Assembly (NCBI GenBank): GCA_020024265.1
Contig: JAHHTW010000030.1
Location: forward strand, 1-20,817
DNA: 20,817 nucleotides
Direction: 5' to 3'
From: Anaerotignum sp.
GTDB lineage: Bacteria > Bacillota > Clostridia > Lachnospirales > Anaerotignaceae
The notes below the pieces were generated by a model that had not been told where the DNA came from, did no database searches, and saw only the letters and a list, made by a program, of their open reading frames with translations. A program made the position numbers and the translations under genes. Positions 1-6,430 of the stretch are shown here, in pieces; position 1 is the stretch's first letter; every line of letters starts with the position of its first letter.

Positions 1-55
1 TTGCTCAAGCTTTTTCAAAAGCTTGCAGGGCTTGGGACAGCGTCCCAAGGTCTTA
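1..55 (+). repeat. Intergenic hairpin repeat, element A copy 1 (partial)
   Basis: These 55 bases recur exactly at 139-193. They contain two back-to-back hairpins: AAGCTTTT/AAAAGCTT, and CTTGGGAC-AGC-GTCCCAAG at 31-49. The window edge cuts the copy, so an upstream first hairpin like that at 105-127 may lie outside. An open reading frame runs through both copies but encodes only the repeat translated twice, with no ribosome binding site, and is not a gene. Related copies are at 5961-6028 and 10969-11013. Confidence 0.85.
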
Positions 56-100
56 TTTTGCATATGCCCAAAGCCACTGCCATATACGTCTTGCTTTGCC

Positions 101-193
101 TGAAGCAGTGTTTTGAAAAAACACTGCGTCCAAAAGTTTTGCTCAAGCTTTTTCAAAAGCTTGCAGGGCTTGGGACAGCGTCCCAAGGTCTTA
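101..193 (+). repeat. Intergenic hairpin repeat, element A copy 2 (fullest copy)
   Basis: This copy shows the fuller unit of about 93 bases with three hairpins in a row. The first is GCAGTGTTTT/AAAACACTGC (105-114 with 118-127, loop GAA). The second is AAGCTTTT/AAAAGCTT. The third is CTTGGGAC/GTCCCAAG with loop AGC. The last 55 bases are identical to 1-55. A shorter, diverged copy in the opposite orientation abuts the stop codon of pgi at 5961-6028, and a fragment with a similar first hairpin is at 9298-9340. No transposase or terminal target duplication was seen, so a REP/MITE-like element is only a guess. Confidence 0.8.
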
Positions 194-197
194 AAAC

Positions 198-226
198 AAA
201 AAAAGCCCTCCCCATAAGGGGAGGAC
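198..226 (-). terminator. Rho-independent terminator of the copper-amine-oxidase-N protein gene
   Basis: On the minus strand a 7-bp GC-rich stem (207-213 with 218-224, CCTCCCC/GGGGAGG) with a 4-base loop is followed by a run of seven T (A on the plus strand, 198-204). It lies about 50 bases past the stop codon at 273, in the right orientation for that gene. Confidence 0.85.
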
Positions 227-272
227 TCTTAAAAAACCTTCGTTATATGGTATAGCCTCTTAACTCGTAAAA

Positions 273-2720
273 TTATTTACCAGCGTTGAAGTATACTGTT
301 GTAACTTTGCTTGTTGCAGGGTCTTTTTCGAATGTGATGTCGGATACGCCCAGTGCTACACCCAGATCACGGAAAGGCAGGAATGTTCTTTCGCCTGTGA
401 TTTCAGGAGCTGCAGACATAGCTACAGGAGAACCGTTTACATACATTGTTTTCTGACCGATTGTCATGGAGATTACCTTGCTGCCGTACATAACTGTAAT
501 GCTTCTAGCTTCGCCATTCCACATTACACTTGTGTTAGGGATACCCAAAGCAACTGCTACTGCTCTCAGAGGAAGCATTGTGTAACCTGTTGCATTGATG
601 TATGCAGGTGCATCTACATCGATTGTGCTACCACCAGCTGTGATTGTTTTGCCACCGATGGGAACAGTTACCTTTGTTACAAAGGAATCAGCGTCTTCAC
701 GACCAGCTGTTGTGATTGTGATGAAGCCTGCTTTTTCAACGAAGTCAACGAAGTCTTCGTTTACTTTTTTAAGCTTTGTATCAGTATCTGTTGTTTTAGC
801 AACAACATCCTGCTTTTCGTATTCATCATACATTGTGTTTGCTTTTACTTCCAGATCGTAAGCACCAGCAGGCAGGCTTCTTTGCATGAACAGTTCCATA
901 CCTGTAATTGTTACAACTGCAGGTTCGTCGCCACTCATGGTATCTACTTCAAAGTAGATCTGATTGTCGCCATTTTTTCTTACCTTGTCATCTTTCAGTT
1001 TCAGACCGCTCTTTGCGTCAACACTTGCTGTGCCTTTTTCATCGAAGTCGATCTTTTCCATAGACAATGTGATCTTTGTCTTCTTATCCCACAGACCAGC
1101 TTCTGCTTCTTTGATTACTACATCTGTAGGGATTTTTGTGTTTCTGTAGTCGATGCTCAGATCGTTCTGTTTTGCTTCAACTGTGTAAGGTTTTACGAAT
1201 TTTGCAATTGTTACTTTCTGTGTTTCAACTGCTGCGCCTTCCAGAGTCAGTTCTACATCGCCTGCGAAGTTAGGGTCAGCTACCAGCTGCAGCTTGAAGG
1301 ACAGTTCGATTGCGTCGTCATCATTCTTAGGATTTGTTTCTTCCAGAGTTCTCTTTTCGAAATCGAAGTTCTGGTAGTCACCTTCTTTGTAAGCTTCTGC
1401 GAACCAATCCTGAATATCTGTAACAGCCGTCTTACCATCAATAGATACGCTGTCATGTGTCTTAACGGAAACAGCATCTGCAGGTTTGCCTACTACGTAA
1501 ACGCCTTCAGGCAGCTTCAGAGAGAAGTCTTTCTTTGTGTTCCAAACACCTGCGGAAGCTTCTTTCAGTGTTACTTCCAAAGACATATGGTCGCTGTCAT
1601 CTGTGATACCGTCGTTCTTTACGTTTACGCCACTGTAGATTACAGGAACGTCTTCGTCTTTATCAACGGACAGTGTAACATCGTTGCCGATTACTTTAGC
1701 AACTTCTACGGATACTGTATCGCAACCGGGAGCATAGATCTTCAGTGTTGCAACAGCGCCGGATTTTGCTGTGTTGGAATCTACCACAACGTTTGTCAGT
1801 GTCAGTTTGTCCAGATTATCCCAAGCTGCAACCCATTCAAACACCAGTTCATTTTCATCACTGTCTGCTGCAGCTGTTTTGTTTTCTTCTCTGATTGTAG
1901 CATCACCGGGTTTTTTGAATTCAAAACCGTTGGAAATTCTTACTCTGATTTTGTCACCAGCTTTGAACATATTCTTGAAAGAATCGCCTACAGCGGGTTC
2001 AATTGTAATGTTTTCCAGTGTTTTGATGTCATCTTCAGCAACATCTACTGTGTCCTTTACGGAAACCTTCAGATCCTTGCTGCCTACTGTGATGTAAGTC
2101 AGGTCTGTGCCACCGTTGGACAGTTTGAAATCTTTGGATGTTACAGCTACGGAAGCGGACTTGCCATCGCTGTATTTTTTCATTTCTGTTGCACCAACGT
2201 CTACAGAATCAGCACCCAGTTTTACTGTGATGGTATCATCTTCTTCGAAGTTCTGTGCAGCAGCGTCAGCCTTCAGAGTTACTTCGATTTCATCATCAGC
2301 CACACGTTCCATAGATACTTTGTAACCTGCACTTGTTGTAGCTTTATCTGTGATTTTATCCTTAGTGGGTTCTTCCCAATCAGTAGCTACCAATTTGTGA
2401 TCTGTGCCTGCATCCTTGTGAATCAGGATTTCAGGTGTTTGTTTTGCGCTGAACTTTGCATTGTCCAGTGCCATTGTGAATCTGTACTCCAGTTGTGTAC
2501 CCTGTTCAGCTGTTGTGTAGCTTGTTTTGCCAACCTTCAGCTGCAGTTCGGGACCAGCAGGTACTACACCGTCGAAATTGCCAGCCTGTACATCGCTTTT
2601 TGCACCCAGAACTTTTACGCTTGCAGGAACTTCACCATCGGGATTTGCTGCAAACGCATTTGCGGGTACCAGAGATGCAACCATAGCAGCTGCCATTACC
2701 ATGGAAAGAATTTTTTTCAT
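273..2720 (-). CDS. Secreted copper amine oxidase N-terminal-like domain protein
   Basis: This is an exported, probably surface-associated protein of about 815 residues. It starts with a signal peptide (MKKIL, a hydrophobic stretch, then ANAFA). The C-terminal 125-130 residues carry two motifs typical of the copper-amine-oxidase-N family (PF07833-like), YTMLPLRAVAVALG and RTFLPFRDLGVALG. Despite the name, this domain is a wall or surface module in Clostridia and not an enzyme. The middle is a long, acidic and Lys-rich, beta-type region with internal repeats: V(T/V)(L/I)KEA.AG(V/L)W recurs near residues 383 and 534. An in-frame ATG lies 9 bases upstream (2729), but the AAGGAGG at 2731-2737 is only one base from it. 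The ATG at 2720 has a 10-base gap and leads directly into the signal peptide, so I use it. The gene is monocistronic, with its own terminator and a distant promoter. The ligand is unknown. Confidence 0.85.
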   Translation of the reverse strand: MKKILSMVMAAAMVASLVPANAFAANPDGEVPASVKVLGAKSDVQAGNFDGVVPAGPELQLKVGKTSYTTAEQGTQLEYRFTMALDNAKFSAKQTPEILIHKDAGTDHKLVATDWEEPTKDKITDKATTSAGYKVSMERVADDEIEVTLKADAAAQNFEEDDTITVKLGADSVDVGATEMKKYSDGKSASVAVTSKDFKLSNGGTDLTYITVGSKDLKVSVKDTVDVAEDDIKTLENITIEPAVGDSFKNMFKAGDKIRVRISNGFEFKKPGDATIREENKTAAADSDENELVFEWVAAWDNLDKLTLTNVVVDSNTAKSGAVATLKIYAPGCDTVSVEVAKVIGNDVTLSVDKDEDVPVIYSGVNVKNDGITDDSDHMSLEVTLKEASAGVWNTKKDFSLKLPEGVYVVGKPADAVSVKTHDSVSIDGKTAVTDIQDWFAEAYKEGDYQNFDFEKRTLEETNPKNDDDAIELSFKLQLVADPNFAGDVELTLEGAAVETQKVTIAKFVKPYTVEAKQNDLSIDYRNTKIPTDVVIKEAEAGLWDKKTKITLSMEKIDFDEKGTASVDAKSGLKLKDDKVRKNGDNQIYFEVDTMSGDEPAVVTITGMELFMQRSLPAGAYDLEVKANTMYDEYEKQDVVAKTTDTDTKLKKVNEDFVDFVEKAGFITITTAGREDADSFVTKVTVPIGGKTITAGGSTIDVDAPAYINATGYTMLPLRAVAVALGIPNTSVMWNGEARSITVMYGSKVISMTIGQKTMYVNGSPVAMSAAPEITGERTFLPFRDLGVALGVSDITFEKDPATSKVTTVYFNAGK

Positions 2721-2945
2721 GGTTCTCATTCCTCCTTAAAAATGTCGTTTTGTTTTCGTTTCGTTTCATCATGATACAACGAAGGGTTGCTTTCATTCCT
2801 TCCCTTTCGCCGTACCTTCCGCGCGTTTGGCTTGGCTGCCGCTTCGGTTTCCCCATCCCCCATACTGATGGTTCTGCTTCCACCGCTGCCGCACCGCCCG
2901 TTTGCAAGGAACGGACAAAACGTACAGAATTACTTTGCATGATTT
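2721..2945 (-). promoter_or_regulatory. Long GC-rich 5' leader of the copper-amine-oxidase-N gene
   Basis: If transcription starts from the promoter at 2946-2974, the mRNA has an untranslated leader of about 220 bases. Most of it is visibly richer in G and C than the surrounding DNA. It contains a duplicated GCGGCAGC, a CCGTT/AACGG hairpin and a CGAAaGGG/CCCTTCG pairing near the gene. The last 20-30 bases before the Shine-Dalgarno site are A-rich and probably unstructured. I compared it by eye with c-di-GMP-I and cobalamin riboswitch consensus elements and it matched neither. A structured leader or mRNA stabiliser is possible. No convincing gene lies in this stretch on either strand. Confidence 0.3.
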
Positions 2946-2974
2946 ATATTAACAGAGGGAACACATTTATGCAA
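2946..2974 (-). promoter_or_regulatory. Candidate sigma-A promoter for the copper-amine-oxidase-N gene
   Basis: Read on the minus strand, TTGCAT (2969-2974) and TAATAT (2946-2951) are separated by exactly 17 bases. It is the best sigma-A-like match upstream of the gene. Its distance of about 220 bases from the start codon makes it less certain. Confidence 0.4.
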
Positions 2975-3110
2975 GCATTTTTTTCAACTGTAATATAACT
3001 GTAATCTTGGCTGTAATTTTTGTAGCATTGGCGCAAAGGCGGCAGGGGTACTCTTTTTGGCATATAAAAGGAAAGAAAAGCGTATATTCTGTATCGGATG
3101 CCTTTTTTTC

Positions 3111-3139
3111 TTGCAATCTTGGAGTCTATGGAATAAAAT
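3111..3139 (+). promoter_or_regulatory. Candidate sigma-A promoter for the LysM-G5 gene
   Basis: TTGCAA (3111-3116) and TAAAAT (3134-3139) are separated by 17 bases. The predicted start falls about 30 bases before the gene's ATG, leaving room for the AAAGGAGG site at 3164-3171. It probably drives pgi as well. Confidence 0.5.
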
Positions 3140-3178
3140 AATATACAGGATATTGGCACAGAGAAAGGAGGCTGCTCG

Positions 3179-4525
3179 ATGGCAAACAAAAAACCGAGCT
3201 TTCCCACACGTGATGCACGTGTACCATATAGCGGCAAGCCTACCGCGCGTACTGCACAGCGCAAAAACACCAACGCCCCACGCAAACGCCCGAACGCTTC
3301 TGCCAAACGACGCAAAAAACTCAAGATTGCACCAAAACCGACATTGTTCTGTATTTTGGCAATCCTGATTTTCATGATTTGCTTTGCACTGCTGCATAAA
3401 AACGGCAGTGAAGTTTTTGTGGGGGAAAACAGCATGGGGATTATCAAGGATACCTCCATCACCGCAGAAGAAATCACCCAAACATTGGAAGCACAGCTGA
3501 AAACGCAGGTCGGTACCAATGTAAAAATCAATGAAGAAATCAAAACACAACGTCTGCATGTCGGCGGAGCCAGACAAAAGGATGTCTGTACACTGGAATA
3601 TATGCTGCCAAATTTGAAAGCAGCCGTAACATATAAAGTAGAAGCAGCCGTCATATTTGTAGATGGCGGAGCAGTCGCCCCCCTTGCCACAGAGGAGGAG
3701 GCGCAGCAGGTATTGCGCCAAATTCAGGCAACCTACTATCCGGAGGCAGCCAATCTGTCGGGCAATCCGGTAGAAACAAAGCCTGACGATGCACAGAAGC
3801 AGGATGCAGAGGACAAAAAGGATACCAAAGACAAAAAATCCGAGCAAAAACAGACGGAGAAGGCAAAGGATGATGCGCCCCAGCCGGAGCCAAAGGATCA
3901 GACAGACACACAGGCATCCTCTGCGCAGACAGCGGAGCATACCAATCCCGCAGCCTCCGCAGAAGGCACAGGGATTTCCGACAATCCGCAAACCGAAACA
4001 AAGCATACACAGGCACAAATCAGCTTTGTGGAATCTGTGACCATTGAAAAACAATTCGTAGATTCCAAAGAGATACTCAAGCCGGAGGATGCCTTTGCAA
4101 AGCTGACCAGTACCACGCCCGTAACCGCCACATATACCATAAAAAGCGGCGACCGCTTGGGCAAGATTGCCGCAGAGTATGACATGACGCTTGAGGAGCT
4201 TTTGGCAGCAAACGAAGGTATGACCATAAAGACACCCATCGTAGTGGGGCAGACCATCCATGTAACCGTACAAAAGCCCATGATTTCCGTGCAGTATATA
4301 GAAACGCAGAGCCTCACCACCGTAGAGAAAAAGCAGTACGAAACACAGTATGACAGCAGCAAGCCTGCCAGCTATCAGCGTGTATTGCAGCAGGGCAAGG
4401 ACGGGCAAAAGCGCAGTACCATACAGATTACCCGTGTCAATGGCTTTGTCACGGAGGAAAAAGAGATTTCCAAAGAAATCATACAAGAGCCTGTGACAGA
4501 AATCATACTAAAAGGGACACTGTAA
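3179..4525 (+). CDS. Membrane-anchored LysM-G5 domain protein
   Basis: This 448-residue envelope protein has four parts. A very basic cytoplasmic N-terminus (about 1-54) is followed by one transmembrane segment (about 55-73). An outer region of about 240 residues includes a charged, low-complexity stretch rich in K, D, E and Q (about 200-280). Then come a LysM domain (about 318-362, beginning TYTIKSGDRLGKIA) and a G5 domain (about 368-448). LysM binds peptidoglycan glycans and G5 is a cell-surface adhesion module. In many clostridial relatives LysM-G5 is followed by an M23 endopeptidase domain. Here the protein ends with G5 and no HxxxD or HxH zinc motif is present, so it may be a non-catalytic wall-binding or scaffold protein. 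The start is set by AAAGGAGG seven bases before the ATG. pgi follows after about 106 bases. Confidence 0.8.
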   Translation: MANKKPSFPTRDARVPYSGKPTARTAQRKNTNAPRKRPNASAKRRKKLKIAPKPTLFCILAILIFMICFALLHKNGSEVFVGENSMGIIKDTSITAEEITQTLEAQLKTQVGTNVKINEEIKTQRLHVGGARQKDVCTLEYMLPNLKAAVTYKVEAAVIFVDGGAVAPLATEEEAQQVLRQIQATYYPEAANLSGNPVETKPDDAQKQDAEDKKDTKDKKSEQKQTEKAKDDAPQPEPKDQTDTQASSAQTAEHTNPAASAEGTGISDNPQTETKHTQAQISFVESVTIEKQFVDSKEILKPEDAFAKLTSTTPVTATYTIKSGDRLGKIAAEYDMTLEELLAANEGMTIKTPIVVGQTIHVTVQKPMISVQYIETQSLTTVEKKQYETQYDSSKPASYQRVLQQGKDGQKRSTIQITRVNGFVTEEKEISKEIIQEPVTEIILKGTL

Positions 4526-4581
4526 CAGCAGGGGCAATACAAAATGTCCTCGCCACAAAAAAATGTTCTATGCACAAAGAA

Positions 4582-4602
4582 GGCTTGCCTTTGATGCAAG
4601 CC
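4582..4602 (+). other. Hairpin between the LysM-G5 gene and pgi
   Basis: A perfect 7-bp inverted repeat, GGCTTGC (4582-4588) and GCAAGCC (4596-4602), lies 15 bases before the pgi ribosome binding site. It has no T-run after it, so it is not a standard terminator. It might mark an mRNA processing site or modulate pgi translation. Confidence 0.35.
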
Positions 4603-4631
4603 GATTGTGAAACAAAGAGGAGGAAAACACG

Positions 4632-5960
4632 ATGAGCATTACATTTTCCGTAAAAGACCATGCAGTGACAAATGCCGATTTTGCTGCAATGGCTGAACAA
4701 ATCAAAGCCTGCCATGCAGCGCTGCACAACAAAACAGGAAAGGGCAACGACTTTGTCGGATGGGTAAACTGGCCCACCGCATACGACAAAGACGAATTTG
4801 CACGCATACAAAAGGCAGCGAAAACCATACAAGACCAGAGCGAGGTTTTGATTGTCATTGGCATTGGCGGATCTTATTTGGGAACCAAAACCGCACTCGA
4901 CTTTATACGCACACCTTTTTACAATGAAAGAAAGAAGGATACGCCGGATATTTATTTTGTCGGAAACAACATCAGTTCCGCATACCTCAATGATATTTTG
5001 AGCATATTGGGCAACCGTGATTTTTCCGTAAACATCATTTCCAAGTCCGGCACAACCACAGAGCCTGCGATTGCCTTTCGTATTTTCAAGCAGCTTTTGG
5101 AGCAGAAATACGGTAAGGACGGTGCGGCAAAACGCATTTACGCAACCACAGACCGCGCACGTGGCGCACTGAAAACCATGTGCGATGCACAAGGCTACGA
5201 AACATTTGTCATTCCGGATGATATTGGCGGACGCTTTACGGTATTGACTGCGGTTGGTCTTTTGGCTATGGCAGTTGCCGACATAGACATTACACAGGTG
5301 ATGGCAGGCGCACAATGGGCAGAAGCGACATTCAGCAATCCGGATGTGCTGCAAAACCCCTGCTATCAGTATGCGGCAGCAAGAAATATATTCTACCGTC
5401 AGGGCAAGAGCATTGAAATCCTTGCCAACTACGAACCACACCTGACATCCTTTGGCGAATGGTACAAACAGCTGTATGCCGAAAGCGAGGGCAAGGAAAA
5501 CAAGGGGATATTCCCCGTTTGTGCAAACTTCTCTACCGATTTACATTCCATCGGGCAGTTCATACAGGAAGGCTCCCGCTATTTCTTTGAAACCGTGCTT
5601 TGGTGCAAAGAACCGAAAAGCACGGTACTGGTACCCTTTGACGAAGAAGATCTGGACGGCTTAAACTTCATGGCTGCAAAGGATATGCAGTTTGTAAACA
5701 GCAAGGCGTTTTCAGGGACGATGCTGGCGCATATTGACGGCGGTGTGCCCAATATGGTCATTGAAATGGAGCGTATGGACGCTTGGCACTTTGGCGCATT
5801 GGTGTATTTCTTTGAAAAAGCCGTTGGCATCAGCGGATATTTACTGGATGTCAACCCATTCAACCAGCCCGGTGTGGAAGCATATAAAAAGAACATGTTT
5901 GCCTTGCTGGGCAAGCCCGGATATGAAGATCTCAGAGCGGACTTGGAAAAGAGACTGTAA
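4632..5960 (+). CDS. pgi: Glucose-6-phosphate isomerase
   Basis: This cytoplasmic enzyme interconverts glucose 6-phosphate and fructose 6-phosphate in glycolysis and gluconeogenesis. The 442-residue length fits the short Bacillus/Clostridium type. Visible hallmarks are the phosphate-binding SKSGTTTEP loop, signature 1 IGGRFTVLTAVGLL (with T where the usual pattern has S) and signature 2 GYLLDVNPFNQPGVEAYK near the C-terminus. By family comparison the catalytic residues should be E284 in AESEGK, H305 in STDLHS and K419 in GVEAYK. All are present, so the enzyme should be active. GAGGAGG sits about 9 bases before the ATG. The gene is probably cotranscribed with the LysM-G5 gene. Its first possible terminator is at 6094-6124, past a repeat that begins directly after the stop codon. 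Confidence 0.97.
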   Translation: MSITFSVKDHAVTNADFAAMAEQIKACHAALHNKTGKGNDFVGWVNWPTAYDKDEFARIQKAAKTIQDQSEVLIVIGIGGSYLGTKTALDFIRTPFYNERKKDTPDIYFVGNNISSAYLNDILSILGNRDFSVNIISKSGTTTEPAIAFRIFKQLLEQKYGKDGAAKRIYATTDRARGALKTMCDAQGYETFVIPDDIGGRFTVLTAVGLLAMAVADIDITQVMAGAQWAEATFSNPDVLQNPCYQYAAARNIFYRQGKSIEILANYEPHLTSFGEWYKQLYAESEGKENKGIFPVCANFSTDLHSIGQFIQEGSRYFFETVLWCKEPKSTVLVPFDEEDLDGLNFMAAKDMQFVNSKAFSGTMLAHIDGGVPNMVIEMERMDAWHFGALVYFFEKAVGISGYLLDVNPFNQPGVEAYKKNMFALLGKPGYEDLRADLEKRL

Positions 5961-6028
5961 AGGTCTTGGGACGCTGTTCCAAGCCCTGCAAGCTTTTATG
6001 CGCCGTGTTTTTACAAAGCACAGCTTCA
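5961..6028 (-). repeat. Intergenic hairpin repeat, element A copy 3 (shortened)
   Basis: Read on the minus strand, this segment matches the unit at 101-193. It has a diverged TGAAGC-GTG first hairpin, then AAAAGCTTGCAGGGCTTGG and ACAGCGTCCCAAG, but lacks about 25 bases in the middle (the TTTTGCTCAAGC part). It begins immediately after the pgi stop codon. Confidence 0.7.
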
Positions 6029-6093
6029 CAAGCAAGGGTATGTGCAAAGGGCAAGGGAACAGGAAACGCAAGCAAGGAAAAAAGAAACAAACG

Positions 6094-6124
6094 GGCGTAT
6101 GGGGTATCCCATGCGCCTTTTTAT
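6094..6124 (+). terminator. Rho-independent terminator downstream of pgi
   Basis: GGCGTATGGG (6094-6103) pairs with CCCATGCGCC (6108-6117), with one G-T pair and a 4-base loop, and is followed by TTTTT. Nearly the same stem terminates the threonine aldolase gene at 9212-9246, so the terminator belongs to the repeated element described at 6094-6249. Confidence 0.8.
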
Positions 6125-6249
6125 TATGGTGCCGGAGAGAGACAATATCCTGCCCCTTTGCTTACGCCCTTCGGCAATGCCTGAAGGGCTTTCATGGGTC
6201 GAGGGAGGAACCTGCTTGCGGGGTGTTGGGGCAACACCCCCAAGGCTTT
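6094..6249 (+). repeat. Mosaic intergenic element D copy 1 (terminator, hairpin C, block B)
   Basis: The modules in order are the GGCGTATGGGG terminator stem, a spacer of about 45 bases, and a CCCTTC-GGC/GCC-GAAGGG hairpin (6166-6189). Then comes block B (6196-6249), which begins GGGTCGAGGGAGGAAC and holds the GGGTGTTGGGGCAACACCC palindrome. The same modules, diverged, occur inverted at 9130-9246. Block B recurs alone and inverted at 20765-20817. Hairpin C recurs at 10892-10924. No open reading frame here is credible. Confidence 0.65.
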
Positions 6250-6285
6250 CACCGGCATTTTCGGAAAAACAACACCATCAACGAC

Positions 6286-6313
6286 TTGTTTTTTATCCCC
6301 TTCATGGTATAAT
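6286..6313 (+). promoter_or_regulatory. Promoter for the ABC-F/threonine aldolase operon
   Basis: The site has a perfect TATAAT (6308-6313) with an extended TGG just upstream, and TTGTTT (6286-6291) at 16 bases. The leader to the ATG at 6431 would be about 110 bases and shows no obvious attenuator. Confidence 0.65.
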
Positions 6314-6430
6314 TGAGCAATAATCAGGCAAAAGAAATGAGCGCAATCACTGTGGTATGGCACAAAAACAGTATGGAATGACAGAGCTGTCATACTGCAA
6401 TATGATTGAACCGAAAGGAGTAATACGATT

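Noticed and set aside
1..255. An 84-codon frame across the start of the window
   Set aside because: It is the 55-base repeat translated twice plus the terminator of the neighbouring gene, and it has no ribosome binding site.
882..2774. A 630-codon plus-strand frame rich in Cys and Phe
   Set aside because: It is antisense to the copper-amine-oxidase-N gene, which has a signal peptide, ribosome binding site, terminator and family motifs. The antisense product is Cys/Phe-rich nonsense typical of a shadow frame.
2632..2940. A 102-codon minus-strand frame in the leader of the surface-protein gene
   Set aside because: It begins at the predicted transcription start, has no ribosome binding site, and runs out of frame through the real start and signal peptide region.
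2984..4486. A 500-codon minus-strand frame
   Set aside because: It is antisense to the LysM-G5 gene and made of Cys, Leu and Phe runs, with no ribosome binding site or recognised domain.
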